A DNA stretch of 64,000 bases from positions 109,385 to 173,384 of the forward strand of contig CAKZLE010000004.1 of assembly GCA_937125225.1 (NCBI GenBank), written 5' to 3'. This DNA is from an uncultured Spirochaetia bacterium (lineage in GTDB: Bacteria > Spirochaetota > Spirochaetia > CAKZLE01). Under the pieces are notes generated by a model, which had not been told where the DNA came from, searched no databases, and saw only the letters and a program-made list of their open reading frames with translations. Every line of letters starts with the position of its first letter. Within the stretch, counting starts at the first letter, position 1. Below, piece after piece: positions 24,187 to 33,245 of this stretch. Both the position numbers and the translations under genes were made by a program.

Positions 24187-25269
24187 TCAGAAGGCATAGG
24201 AACATCCTATCTGGATCGCATGCTCGAAGGGAGAGAGATCCGCTTCATTGAACTCGTTCTCTTTGAGGGAATAGATCCCTACATAACCCCCTTCTATGAC
24301 GAGTCCACTATCAGTGTATACAGAGGCCATCGGAGCAACCATCAAAGAATTGGAGTCCGGTGAGTACAGCGTTGATAGGTTCACGTCAGTCTGGTATTCA
24401 TAGAAGGAGTATGAGAGATTACTGAGGATATAGTGCTCGGCAAAGTATCCTGGAACGAAGGCTTCGAGTAGCGTTGAGTCTGCGAAGACCTCAGTGAAAT
24501 AGTTCTGTCTCTCAGAAAGATCAAGACCCTCCTGATGGTAGAAGTACTCGATGATCATACTCATCCCATTCTCAAAGAAATATTCAATTCCTCCTAGTAT
24601 ATCAAGGTCTGTATTGATCTCCATATATACCCCGGCACCCGCAATATCGAGATAGGTTCCGAGTCCTGCAGTCAAGACGAGATTCTCCCCCACACCGGTA
24701 AGCTCTGCAAGAGCTGTCAACTTGATCTCAGACGAGTCGAGGAGTAGAGTCGTCTCAGCTCCCACGGAGATATCAGACCAGGAGGGTGTCCCACACAAGA
24801 AATCTGAATCAAGGAAGAGAACGGCTCTACCGATGAACCTGTCCCAGTCATCATAGAGAATACTCACAGCATCGATCCCCATCCTATCTGCTTCGGGGTC
24901 TGCTGGATCTTTGATCTCTGAGAAGAGATCGATCGGATTCCAACCATAGCCATAACCGGTAAGAAGTCCCTGCCGTCCGAGGGTGAGTTGTGTATGATCA
25001 TCTAGAGTCCAGAGATAGGAGAGGCGGTTCAAAGAGAATTCACCTCCCTCCTCGGTGAGGGTTAATGATGTCCAGAATGAGAGGTTGTCAGTCTCAACAG
25101 TGAATGAGGTGCTGTTAGAAGGTATGATATTATCTTCAAAGGTAAAAGCAGTATCACCGAAACCTGCAATGATCGAGAGAGAATTCTCCCCATTGAGGTA
25201 TGCCTCCTCTGCACTCAAAGCGGTGATAGAGATAAGTATACATAGGATTACTGATAGGCTTCTCTTCAT
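24187..25269 (-). CDS. Outer-membrane beta-barrel protein (DUF1302-like pattern), partner of the RND exporter
   Basis: 360 residues. A signal peptide ('MKRSLSVILCILISITALSA', cleaved near 'LSA-EEA') precedes a protein dominated by alternating polar/hydrophobic strands and ending in aromatic 'IQIGCSYAF', the C-terminal Phe typical of barrels. It contains 'LGRQGLLTGYGYGWNPIDLF', then 'DPADPEADRMG'. This is the same pattern as in the barrel protein at 45517-46881 ('AGKQALNWGVGYFYSPANLL', 'DPNDPEAELEGP') and like the DUF1302 'GRQ..WG...NP.D' motif. It is the last gene of the TetR-RND-LolA-like operon and is probably the outer-membrane exit or acceptor. The cargo is unknown. Confidence 0.75.
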   Translation of the reverse strand: MKRSLSVILCILISITALSAEEAYLNGENSLSIIAGFGDTAFTFEDNIIPSNSTSFTVETDNLSFWTSLTLTEEGGEFSLNRLSYLWTLDDHTQLTLGRQGLLTGYGYGWNPIDLFSEIKDPADPEADRMGIDAVSILYDDWDRFIGRAVLFLDSDFLCGTPSWSDISVGAETTLLLDSSEIKLTALAELTGVGENLVLTAGLGTYLDIAGAGVYMEINTDLDILGGIEYFFENGMSMIIEYFYHQEGLDLSERQNYFTEVFADSTLLEAFVPGYFAEHYILSNLSYSFYEYQTDVNLSTLYSPDSNSLMVAPMASVYTDSGLVIEGGYVGIYSLKENEFNEADLSPFEHAIQIGCSYAF

Positions 25270-25281
25270 AAGATCTCTCTC

Positions 25282-26037
25282 CTATTTAAGACTCTCAAGG
25301 TACGATTTCGAGAAGTATCGTTTCTGAACCTTCTTGCTGTCAAACTCTATCATGTTCGTTATGATGACTGTCTTCGAGTCTTTGAGCTCACTGTACATGG
25401 TGATGGTATGTGGATATAACTTCCCGTTGATATCTCGATAGTCATCGAGGACCATCGTCTTGATATGAGCACCATTCTTATACATCTCTATGCGAAGATA
25501 CTCATAGGTGTCTTTTGTGATATAACAGATAGCAGAATCGTATGCCGGGTCTTCTGAACTCGGAATCAGGGTAATCTTATAGCAATTTTTTCCCTCGATG
25601 GAAGCTTCGGTTATCGAAGAAGCTTCATATTCTGCTGCGAACCCGTTATTTCCCTCTCCCATATCTGCATAGGAAAAATCTGAACCGCTAGCAGAATTCT
25701 GTTTAGCCGAGGAGCTGAGTTTACGGGTTCTTCCAGTGGAGGCGAACCTGACCCAGAGATCTTCACCTATGGTCAGGTAGGCTGTACCTGCGATTCTTTT
25801 TGGAGCAGTGAATACGGCGAGTGAGAGGCTCTTGCCTCTATCCTCAAGATAGTAGGACTTCATGATCTGTTCGATCCCAGCCTCACCTTTGGTATAGATG
25901 ACCATACTACTCTCCTGATAGATATTCTCGGCAGTGAAGATGGAGTCTGCCCTATCAAGGATCGTCTTTGCATCCTCAGCTGCCACAGTGAATGCGATAA
26001 GTGATAGGAACAACGCTAGTATCATGAATTTTCTCAT
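25282..26037 (-). CDS. Periplasmic LolA-like outer membrane lipoprotein-sorting protein (RND module)
   Basis: 251 residues. A signal peptide ('MRKFMILALFLSLIAFTVAA') precedes an N-terminal helix 'DAKTILDRADSIFTAENIYQ' and an open half-barrel of antiparallel strands, with 'EDLWVRFASTGRTRKLSS' and the ending 'KRYFSKSYLESLK'. This is the LolA-like (PF17131-type) pattern. The paralog at 44747-45502 has the same length and a matching end ('TIFTKSYVERVNN'). Its ATG overlaps the RND gene's stop, so the products are coupled. These proteins bind lipid or acyl groups in a hydrophobic cavity and shuttle them across the periplasm; the RND pump and barrel protein would flank it. True LolA function is not implied. 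Confidence 0.85.
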   Translation of the reverse strand: MRKFMILALFLSLIAFTVAAEDAKTILDRADSIFTAENIYQESSMVIYTKGEAGIEQIMKSYYLEDRGKSLSLAVFTAPKRIAGTAYLTIGEDLWVRFASTGRTRKLSSSAKQNSASGSDFSYADMGEGNNGFAAEYEASSITEASIEGKNCYKITLIPSSEDPAYDSAICYITKDTYEYLRIEMYKNGAHIKTMVLDDYRDINGKLYPHTITMYSELKDSKTVIITNMIEFDSKKVQKRYFSKSYLESLK

Positions 26038-28775
26038 TTTTGTACCTCTTTACTACCCCAAGGTCTCAGTGAAGCACCGAATCTCTCATGTGCGATGAGA
26101 AGGATCGCAGGGTGTAGGAATATTGAATAGATGAAAGCCAAAGCCATGGCAACTGATAATACGACACCTGTCGATCTCATCGCCCTCATGATCGATGGGA
26201 TGAAGGATCCGAATCCGATGATCGTAGTGATCGTGGTCAAAAGGACAGCGGTCCCTGTTTTTGCGATGACCCGATCCATATTACCTTTACCCTCAATCCT
26301 GTATCGGTGGTTTATATGAACCGCATCATCGATACCGATACCTATCAATAGTGGGACCGATATGATATTCACGAAGTCGAACTTGATACCGGTCAAGGCC
26401 ATGATGCCGAATAATGAACCAAAGGAGAACAGGAGTGGGATATAGGTGAGCAGGGTGAGCTTGAGGTTCCTGAAGTCAAGAAGGAGGATGATCCCTACCA
26501 CCAAAAGGGCTATGATTGAGGAGCGTAGTCCGTCTGTGGTTGCCATATAGGTCAATTGATCTGCGACCTGGATCATACCGGTCGCTCGATCGGTGACACT
26601 CTGTATCTGAGAACTGAAGGCCTCTCTGTTCTCACCGACCCAGGGATTCTCTTTTGCGTTGATCGTAAGCAGATACTTATCTCCATCTCGGGAGATGAAG
26701 GTGTCTGAGAACATATCTGGTAACATGTCTTGAGTGATCTGCTGTGGATCAGCCATATTCTTCAAAAGGAGGGCCATAGTCGAATCGACCTGCCTCTGCA
26801 GATCGACTAAGGCTTGGTTTGCCTCATCAGTCTCGAGAGTCGTTGCTAACCGATCGAAGATCGTATCTCTATATCTATTGCCCTCATCATCTATCCCCGT
26901 GATCTCATTGAGAACGGGTGAGAGCCTCTCCATATTTCCAAGATAGGCCATATCACCCATTTCGATTAAGTTCATCTCAAGCCGAAAGACCTCTTCATAG
27001 AGTTCCCACATATCGATGTACTCAGCTGAATCCGGTCTTAGTTCAAGGATTTCCCTGAACTCCTCGATCAAGGTCGCTCGTATTCTCTGTTTCTTATCAG
27101 AGGGAAGGTAGGAGGTGATCGAATCCACGGAGGCTACTGTCTCTAACTCCTTTAACTCCTCCTGTAACCGCTCGAACTCGGCAAGGTCGGTCCCAAGGAT
27201 ACTCATCCCGTCCGGTGCCATACCGAATTCATCGACAAGAAGGTCCTGAAGTTCGACAGATTCAAGTCCTTTAGCCTCCATCTTCATGAGGTTGTCCTCG
27301 ATCGTTACACCTGGGGCGAAGATCGAAAGAGTAATACCAATAATAAGAAATCCGGTGGCGATCGTTCCCGGATGTGCTTTGACGAAGGAACCGATGGAAC
27401 CTGTCAGGCTTGATCTGATCTGGACTTTTCTTGTGTGAATCGTATCAGGCTTGCCTTTCTTTTCTAATCGATGGTGTCGTCTTCCAAGTAGTGGTGGGAT
27501 CAGAAGTAACATGGCTGTCATCTCACAGAGGATACCGAGACCTGCGACGATTCCGAGTTCACTGAGAATATCAGTCTTCGAGAAGGCCAATGCCCCGAAT
27601 GCCGCAGCTGTAGTGAGGCCACCGGTGATGATCCCTGAACCACTTGTCTTGTAGGCATAGATGATTCCGTTGAGCCAATCCATTCCCTCATCACGCGATT
27701 GTATGTAGGTGGAGAATATATGAATAGCATAATCGATACCTAATCCCATGAGTGCGATCAGATACATAGCTGTTATGATATTGAGCCTACCGATAAAGAG
27801 GCCTGCAGCGCCTGTAGTCCATATGATGCCTATGATCAGGGGGAGACCTGCTAGAATTGGTGCTGAGTTCATCCTGAAGGCTAGAATCATCAAAACCATG
27901 ATCAGGATGAAGGCTAAGACCATCGATATTCCCAAACCCTGTTCTGAGGTGACCATCTCATCTTTGCCGACGACGATGATACCGGTAAGGCCTACCGTCA
28001 CACCCTGCTCTGAGGCAATCTCTTTTGCGATCTCTTCAATCTCAACGACCCTCTCAAGTTCCATGAAGTCGTTCATGGTGAATGTCGGTAGGAGGAACAT
28101 GATTCCCATGTTCTCCGCTTCACTGAGCATGTAACTCTCACCGAACAGATAGTCTTCGAGGGTCTTCTTGACTTCAAAAGTCTCTATCGCATTTCCCTCT
28201 GCTGCCCGATTGACGAGGATGAGCAGTTCGTTGAGTGCTTTGAACTGTGAGACAGCCATCTGCTCATGATCTTCGAGATTATCTGCATCCTGAGTATACT
28301 CTCTCTCGAACTCATCATTGATATTTCTCAAGAGCGGTACTAGGTTCAGATTACTATAGGAATCAGTGAATCGTTGAAGGTCATCTGCTTCAGTGAGCAT
28401 GAGCCCATGGCTCTGTAGGAAGTCTCTATCCACTTTACTGTAGACTGATTCTATGACCTCAGAATGCTCTGGTAAGGAGAATTCGACCTGTAGTGCATCG
28501 ATAGTCTTTTTGACTTGTTCGGTCGTAGCATTCCCGTCAGTACCGACTGCTACGATAATCTGTGATGCGAAGGGGAACTCCTCATTTATCGTCTCATAGT
28601 CTTGCACTGCTGCGGAGCTCTTTGGCATCATGGAGTAGAAGGTCATCTCAAGTTGAAGCCTCGAATACCCGATACCTAGGATCAACGTGATGAGTGCGAC
28701 TATGAGAAAGGCTCTCTTATAGGAGATGGCTGACCATGCAGCCCAGCGTTGTAGGAGTAGTTCTTTTCTGATCAT
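26034..28775 (-). CDS. RND/MMPL-family exporter
   Basis: 913 residues in two homologous halves, each with one membrane helix, a large extracytoplasmic domain and five to six more helices. The first starts 'AFLIVALITLILGIGYSRLQ'; the later helices carry the RND motif-4-like 'LMGLGIDYAIHIF' in half one and 'LLIGIGIDDAVHINHRY' in half two, whose acidic residues form the proton relay. The size and layout fit MMPL/HpnN-type exporters of lipids rather than drug pumps of about 1040 residues, and no membrane-fusion protein gene is present. A LolA-like carrier and a barrel protein follow in the operon, pointing to movement of a lipid or other hydrophobic cargo to the outer membrane. Confidence 0.9.
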   Translation of the reverse strand: MIRKELLLQRWAAWSAISYKRAFLIVALITLILGIGYSRLQLEMTFYSMMPKSSAAVQDYETINEEFPFASQIIVAVGTDGNATTEQVKKTIDALQVEFSLPEHSEVIESVYSKVDRDFLQSHGLMLTEADDLQRFTDSYSNLNLVPLLRNINDEFEREYTQDADNLEDHEQMAVSQFKALNELLILVNRAAEGNAIETFEVKKTLEDYLFGESYMLSEAENMGIMFLLPTFTMNDFMELERVVEIEEIAKEIASEQGVTVGLTGIIVVGKDEMVTSEQGLGISMVLAFILIMVLMILAFRMNSAPILAGLPLIIGIIWTTGAAGLFIGRLNIITAMYLIALMGLGIDYAIHIFSTYIQSRDEGMDWLNGIIYAYKTSGSGIITGGLTTAAAFGALAFSKTDILSELGIVAGLGILCEMTAMLLLIPPLLGRRHHRLEKKGKPDTIHTRKVQIRSSLTGSIGSFVKAHPGTIATGFLIIGITLSIFAPGVTIEDNLMKMEAKGLESVELQDLLVDEFGMAPDGMSILGTDLAEFERLQEELKELETVASVDSITSYLPSDKKQRIRATLIEEFREILELRPDSAEYIDMWELYEEVFRLEMNLIEMGDMAYLGNMERLSPVLNEITGIDDEGNRYRDTIFDRLATTLETDEANQALVDLQRQVDSTMALLLKNMADPQQITQDMLPDMFSDTFISRDGDKYLLTINAKENPWVGENREAFSSQIQSVTDRATGMIQVADQLTYMATTDGLRSSIIALLVVGIILLLDFRNLKLTLLTYIPLLFSFGSLFGIMALTGIKFDFVNIISVPLLIGIGIDDAVHINHRYRIEGKGNMDRVIAKTGTAVLLTTITTIIGFGSFIPSIMRAMRSTGVVLSVAMALAFIYSIFLHPAILLIAHERFGASLRPWGSKEVQK

Positions 28776-28788
28776 ATAAAAACCTCTT

Positions 28789-29382
28789 TTATGTACTTAG
28801 GTGGCCATAGAAATCTTCAAATACGTTGTTCTGTAAGTCCTCGTCGATAGCTGTCACTGCCGAGATCAGCAATCCCCCCTCGATAAGGGCCGCGAGTTCG
28901 AAAGCCAATACCGATGGGTTCCTGTCACTCTTGATCTCCCCAAGAGTTTGAGCCTCTGAGAACAGTGTTGTGAATGATTCAATAGCATTTGTATAGATTC
29001 GTGATACCCGTACACGAACTTCGTCGAACTTCTTGATGGCAGAGAAGAGTAACGTGATCAGGACTGAATAGTCATTGAAGAAATCGATCCCGATGATCTG
29101 TGCATACATCTGTGAGGTGTCTCTGAGCTTGAAGAAGGGTCTTAGCTGTTCTTTCAGACTTCTTGTGGGATCGAATTGCCCCATCGAGACCTGCTCGAGA
29201 ATATCGATGATATAGATGACTGTCTCTTTGAATAGATCGTCCTTACTGGAAAAATAGTGGTAGACCCCACCCTTGGTGATATCGAGAGCTTTTCCGATAG
29301 ACTGTAGGGAGACTCTATCATAATCCTCTTTAGCGAACTGATTGAGTGCCTCTATGAGGAGCTGTTCTTTAGTTACTTTCAT
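28789..29382 (-). CDS. TetR-family transcriptional regulator
   Basis: 197 residues. The N-terminal helix-turn-helix reads 'FAKEDYDRVSLQSIGKALDI' then 'TKGGVYHYFSSKDDLFKETV', the classic TetR signature; the rest is a helical ligand domain ending 'NNVFEDFYGHLS'. The start codon lies within a perfect 12-bp inverted repeat (29381-29407), which is the likely operator, so the protein should repress its own gene and the downstream RND-LolA-barrel genes. The ligand is probably related to the exported compound, which is unknown. Confidence 0.93.
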   Translation of the reverse strand: MKVTKEQLLIEALNQFAKEDYDRVSLQSIGKALDITKGGVYHYFSSKDDLFKETVIYIIDILEQVSMGQFDPTRSLKEQLRPFFKLRDTSQMYAQIIGIDFFNDYSVLITLLFSAIKKFDEVRVRVSRIYTNAIESFTTLFSEAQTLGEIKSDRNPSVLAFELAALIEGGLLISAVTAIDEDLQNNVFEDFYGHLST

Positions 29383-29407
29383 AAAACCTACCTTTGGTAG
29401 GTTTTAT
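29381..29407 (-). promoter_or_regulatory. TetR operator overlapping the start codon
   Basis: ATAAAACCTACC, TTT, GGTAGGTTTTAT: a perfect palindrome with 12-base arms. On the minus strand the second arm contains the only ribosome-binding-like AGG and runs into the ATG. Repressor binding here, or the RNA hairpin itself, would limit expression. Confidence 0.75.
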
Positions 29408-29698
29408 TATAAGTGATGATAGGGAGTGATGTAAATGGGAAATATGCAATAAATCTGAGGAAAGAGATACAATACTACGTACACAAAATATATGTTTACA
29501 AATAATATATGCAGTGATATAATGCATACCGAATACACGGACAAGTAATATTAACTATGGCAGATGTCATCTCAGTCATACTCAGATGAACATAAATTTT
29601 TATTAGAGGGTTGAATATCCCTATATACTAGTACGTAAGAGATTCTAAAGATCGTTTCAAGGGGACAGACTCTTGATAGTCTGAAAAGGAAGATAGAT
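29408..29698 (+). other. Divergent intergenic region, TetR operon / CoA-transferase gene
   Basis: AT-rich, without a gene. It should hold promoters for both directions, but no box pair with good spacing could be assigned. GGAAG (29689-29693) before the ATG at 29699 is the ribosome site of the CoA-transferase gene. Confidence 0.5.
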
Positions 29699-31261
29699 AT
29701 GGCACGAGTAGTGACGAAAGAAGTAGCTGCCAAGATGATTGATAATGGCAAGGTAGTTGCCATCAACGGGTTCGGTCCTCTCGCACAACCTGAGAATATC
29801 GAGGTTGCGATAAAAGAACGTTTTGATGCAGAGCAAGAGCCGAGAGATCTTACTCTCGTAGTCGCTGCAGGACAGGGGATCTATGACAGGAAGAGTTATA
29901 TTGACCAGATCAGTATGGAGGGGCTCTTTACCAAGGTTATCGCAGGACACTACCGATCCATGCTAACCATAGCGGATCTCGGAGCTCAAGAAAAACTTGA
30001 AGCCTATAATATTCCCATGGGTGTCATTTCACAGATGTTCAGAGCTATGGCGGGAAAGAAACCAGGAATCCTAACGAAGGTCGGGCTGAAGACACTCTGT
30101 GATCCCAGACTCGAAGGAGGAAGGCTCAACAGTATCTCAAAAGATAGTATGATCGAGCTTTTTAAGACTGGAGGAGAAGAGTATCTCTTCTACAAGGCCT
30201 TTCCTCTCGACTATGCACTTCTTCGTGGTACTACGGCAGATCCGAATGGGAATATCACCATGGTGAAAGAGGCTGTTTTTCTCGATGCTCTCTCGATGGC
30301 TCAGGCTGCAAAGACCAATGGTGGAAAGGTCATCGTTCAGGTTGAAAGACTCTCAGATATGCCTGCAAATCCAAGAGATGTAAAGATCCCGGGTCTCCTC
30401 GTTGATGCGATCGTGGTAGCGCCAGATCAGAAACAGACTCATTTTGAAGTATATAATCCCTATTTTACTGGCGAGATGCGAATGGAAGAGTCCGATATCC
30501 CTGAATTTCTGAAGACTCTTAAAGAAAGAGCTTCGGCTTCTGGTAAGAAACGAGCCCTATCACACTATATCATCACGAGAAGAGCTGCTGAGGAGGTCCC
30601 TCAGGACTGTGTCGCTAATCTCGGTGGAGGTCTACCGGAGATGGTCGGTTGGTTCATAGATCCACAGAAGAACTGCACTCTGACCGTTGAGTCCGGGGTA
30701 CTTGGAGGTATTCCAACCAACGGTCCCGATTTTGGAGCTGCGATCAATCAGCAGGCAGTCTATGATCAGCCCTATCAGTTCGACTTCTACGATGGTGGAG
30801 GTCTTGATATCACCTTTCTCGGCGCTTTAGAGGTCGATAAGGTGGGAAATGTCAATGTGAGTAGATCTGGAGATAATATCGTAGGGATCGGAGGCTTTAT
30901 CAATATTACACAGAACACGAAGAAAGTAGTCTATTGCTTCCCCTTCAGTGTGAAGGGACAGGTGATTAGTTTTTCCGATGGTAAGCTCAATGTCGATCAG
31001 GAGGGGAAAATCCTGAAGTTCAATGAGAAGGTCCAACAGGTGAGTTTCAGTGGAGACTATGCCAACGATACTGAGCAGGAGGTCCTATACATCACAGAAC
31101 GATGTGTTTTCAAATTAGAGAAGGAGGGGCTCCACCTGATCGAGATTGCTCCTGGGATAGACTTGATGAGTCAGATCATTGATTTGATCCCATTTGAGAT
31201 AACGATAGCGGAAGATCTTAAATTAATGGATGCGAAATATTTTGCACCACCTGAGGAATAG
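29699..31261 (+). CDS. Acyl/acetate CoA-transferase (YdiF/propionate CoA-transferase family)
   Basis: 520 residues containing both halves of a family I CoA-transferase in one chain. The N-terminal half begins 'VVTKEVAAKMIDNGKVVAIN' and has 'LVVAAGQGIYD' and 'PLDYALLRGTTADPNGNITM'. The C-terminal half has 'VANLGGGLPEMVGWF' and the catalytic Glu331 in 'LTVESGVLGGIPTNG'. It moves CoA between short-chain acids such as acetate, propionate, butyrate or lactate. The next genes encode a nitroreductase and, further on, acyl-CoA dehydrogenase with EtfBA, so it may activate or release acids in a butyrate- or propionate-type fermentation. The acyl substrate is not determined. Confidence 0.9.
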   Translation: MARVVTKEVAAKMIDNGKVVAINGFGPLAQPENIEVAIKERFDAEQEPRDLTLVVAAGQGIYDRKSYIDQISMEGLFTKVIAGHYRSMLTIADLGAQEKLEAYNIPMGVISQMFRAMAGKKPGILTKVGLKTLCDPRLEGGRLNSISKDSMIELFKTGGEEYLFYKAFPLDYALLRGTTADPNGNITMVKEAVFLDALSMAQAAKTNGGKVIVQVERLSDMPANPRDVKIPGLLVDAIVVAPDQKQTHFEVYNPYFTGEMRMEESDIPEFLKTLKERASASGKKRALSHYIITRRAAEEVPQDCVANLGGGLPEMVGWFIDPQKNCTLTVESGVLGGIPTNGPDFGAAINQQAVYDQPYQFDFYDGGGLDITFLGALEVDKVGNVNVSRSGDNIVGIGGFINITQNTKKVVYCFPFSVKGQVISFSDGKLNVDQEGKILKFNEKVQQVSFSGDYANDTEQEVLYITERCVFKLEKEGLHLIEIAPGIDLMSQIIDLIPFEITIAEDLKLMDAKYFAPPEE

Positions 31262-31272
31262 GTAATAAGATT

Positions 31273-31941
31273 ATGGAAATTTTGGAGGCGATCCTGCGAA
31301 GGAGAAGCATCAGGAAGTTCCTCCCTGAACCGATAGATAGGGAGATTTTGACAAATATCCTCAAGATATCAAGAAGAGCTCCCTCTTCGGTGAATAGTCA
31401 ACCCTGGGAGTTCACAGTTGTCCAGGGAGCCATACTTAATGATCTGAGAGCAGAGAATATATCGAAGTATAGAAGTGGGGCACCTGCTGAGACCGAATTG
31501 AGTACGAGCTATTGGCCGAAGGACAGTATCTTTCGTGAGAGACAGGTGGAAATTGCCAAACAGCTCTTCTCCTCTATGGATATTGGAAGGGAAGATACTG
31601 AAAAGAGAACAGCTTGGATTGAACGGGGCTTCAGATATTTCGATGCACCTGCAGCGATTATGATTACCTATGATAAGGTACTGAGCCCTAGAGGCCCTCT
31701 CATGGATATCGGAGGGGCCGTTCAGACGATCTGCCTTGCCGCTGTACAGTATGGACTTGGGACCTGTATCGCTGAACAGGGAGTAATCTATAGCTCTGTT
31801 GTCAGAGATCATACGAATATCCCGGATACAAAGAAGTTGGCAATTTCTATAGCTGTCGGATACCCTGATTGGGATTTTCCTGCTAATCAGGTAGTTAGTA
31901 ATAGAGAAGATATTGATCATATCATACATTGGGTCCAATAG
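31273..31941 (+). CDS. Nitroreductase-family flavoprotein
   Basis: 222 residues. FMN-binding landmarks are 'LRRRSIRKFLPEPIDREILT' and 'RRAPSSVNSQPWEFTVV' at the N-terminus and 'DIGGAVQTICLAAVQYGLGT' in the middle. Such enzymes use NAD(P)H to reduce nitro compounds, quinones or enones. The gene starts 11 bases after the CoA-transferase stop and is probably co-transcribed. Its role in that context is unknown. Confidence 0.9.
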   Translation: MEILEAILRRRSIRKFLPEPIDREILTNILKISRRAPSSVNSQPWEFTVVQGAILNDLRAENISKYRSGAPAETELSTSYWPKDSIFRERQVEIAKQLFSSMDIGREDTEKRTAWIERGFRYFDAPAAIMITYDKVLSPRGPLMDIGGAVQTICLAAVQYGLGTCIAEQGVIYSSVVRDHTNIPDTKKLAISIAVGYPDWDFPANQVVSNREDIDHIIHWVQ

Positions 31942-31959
31942 ATTCGCGAAACAAGATAT

Positions 31960-31979
31960 ATAGGAGGACAGCCTCCTAT
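31960..31979 (+). other. Hairpin after the nitroreductase gene
   Basis: ATAGGAGG, ACAG, CCTCCTAT: an 8-bp perfect stem with no T-run. It is a weak or Rho-assisted stop, or an RNA stability element, between the nitroreductase and acyl-CoA dehydrogenase genes. Confidence 0.35.
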
Positions 31980-32086
31980 GTAAAGTTCTATGACTTAAGA
32001 AATATGTGGTTCTCTGTCCCTGAATTATACAATAGTTTTGTAATTAACTAGATAAATTATAAATTAATTATTATTAGGAGTTATAT

Positions 32087-33226
32087 ATGGATTTTAGGTT
32101 GACACCTGAACAGGTGATGATTCAGAAGACCGTACGAAAGTTCGCAGAAGAGGTCTGTGAACCGATCGCAGCTGAGATCGACAAAGAACATCGCTTTCCC
32201 CATGAGACATTCAAGAAGATGACAGAATGCGGAATAACAGGAATCGGTTTTCCGAAAGAGTATGGTGGATCAGGACTCGATAAGATCGCACAGACTATTG
32301 CGACCGAAGAGCTTGCAAAGAAATGTGGGACGACATCTGCCGTATTCTCTATTCATCAGGGAGCTGCATGGTTCATCCATCTGTTCGGTTCTCATGAACA
32401 GAAAGAGAAATATCTTAGACCACTTCTTGAAGGAGGAGTAGTCGGAGCTTTCGCATTGACCGAACCCAATGCAGGATCAGATGCATCTAATCTTCAGACT
32501 GTAGCGGTCGAAGATGGGGATGATTACATCCTCAATGGATCTAAATGCTTCATCACAGGTGGAAGTGTTGCAGGAATCTATTTCGTGCTCGCTCTGACAG
32601 ATCCTCCTGCAAAGACTCGTGGAATATCTGCATTCATTGTCGAGGCTGGGATGCCTGGTTTCGAAGTGGGGAAGATCGAGGAGAAGATGGGGATCAGAGG
32701 TTCTGCTACAGCAGAGATCATCTTCAAGGATGTCAGAGTCCCCAAAGAGAATCTTATGGGTAAATTGAACAAAGGTTTCAGTATGGCTTTAGCCTCTATC
32801 GATGCTGCCCGTATCACCGTTGCCGCTGCACAAGCCCTTGGAATAGCAGAAGGAGCTTTCGAACATGCCGTACAATACTCGAAAGAGCGTGTACAGTTCG
32901 GGAAACCTATTTCCTATAAACAGGGTCTCCAGTGGTATATCGCTGAGATGAAGACACGGATCGAAGCAGCCCGATGGCTCACCTATCATGCAGCATGGAG
33001 GTCTGATCAGAAACTCTCTGTCACCACAGAGGGTGCCATGGCAAAGCTCTATGCTTCAGAGGCAGCCTCCTTCGTTACCAACAAGGCTCTTCAGATCCAT
33101 GGTGGTTACGGATATATGATGGATTACCCTATTGAGAGAATGCTGCGAGATGCGAAGATCACTGAGATCTACGAAGGTACCAATGAGATCCAGAAGATGG
33201 TCATTGGCCGATCAGCACTGAGTTAA
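32087..33226 (+). CDS. Acyl-CoA dehydrogenase (butyryl-CoA dehydrogenase-like)
   Basis: 379 residues, the size of Bcd and short-chain acyl-CoA dehydrogenases. Landmarks are 'GFPKEYGGSGLDKIAQTIAT', 'GAFALTEPNAGSDASNLQT' (substrate/FAD loop), 'KCFITGGSVAGIYFVLALT', 'RVQFGKPISYKQGLQWYIAE', 'QIHGGYGYMMDYPIERMLRD' and the catalytic base Glu363 in 'IYEGTNEIQ'. It oxidises acyl-CoA, or in fermenters reduces crotonyl-CoA, passing electrons to the Etf encoded immediately downstream. ATTAGGAG precedes the ATG. No thiolase, hydroxyacyl-CoA dehydrogenase or crotonase is nearby, so the direction is uncertain. Confidence 0.93.
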   Translation: MDFRLTPEQVMIQKTVRKFAEEVCEPIAAEIDKEHRFPHETFKKMTECGITGIGFPKEYGGSGLDKIAQTIATEELAKKCGTTSAVFSIHQGAAWFIHLFGSHEQKEKYLRPLLEGGVVGAFALTEPNAGSDASNLQTVAVEDGDDYILNGSKCFITGGSVAGIYFVLALTDPPAKTRGISAFIVEAGMPGFEVGKIEEKMGIRGSATAEIIFKDVRVPKENLMGKLNKGFSMALASIDAARITVAAAQALGIAEGAFEHAVQYSKERVQFGKPISYKQGLQWYIAEMKTRIEAARWLTYHAAWRSDQKLSVTTEGAMAKLYASEAASFVTNKALQIHGGYGYMMDYPIERMLRDAKITEIYEGTNEIQKMVIGRSALS

Positions 33227-33245
33227 AGGATATAGGAGAAGAATA

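Noticed and set aside
24172..24193. CTTCTGGTC/GATCAGAAG hairpin between the araD-like and barrel-protein genes.
   Set aside because: It has no T-run on either strand and lies partly inside the barrel-protein coding end. It could be a weak bidirectional stop but is not supported as a terminator.
31369..31938. A 189-codon open frame antisense to the nitroreductase gene.
   Set aside because: The sense strand encodes a full nitroreductase. The antisense product is Cys/His/Ile-rich low-similarity sequence typical of shadow frames.
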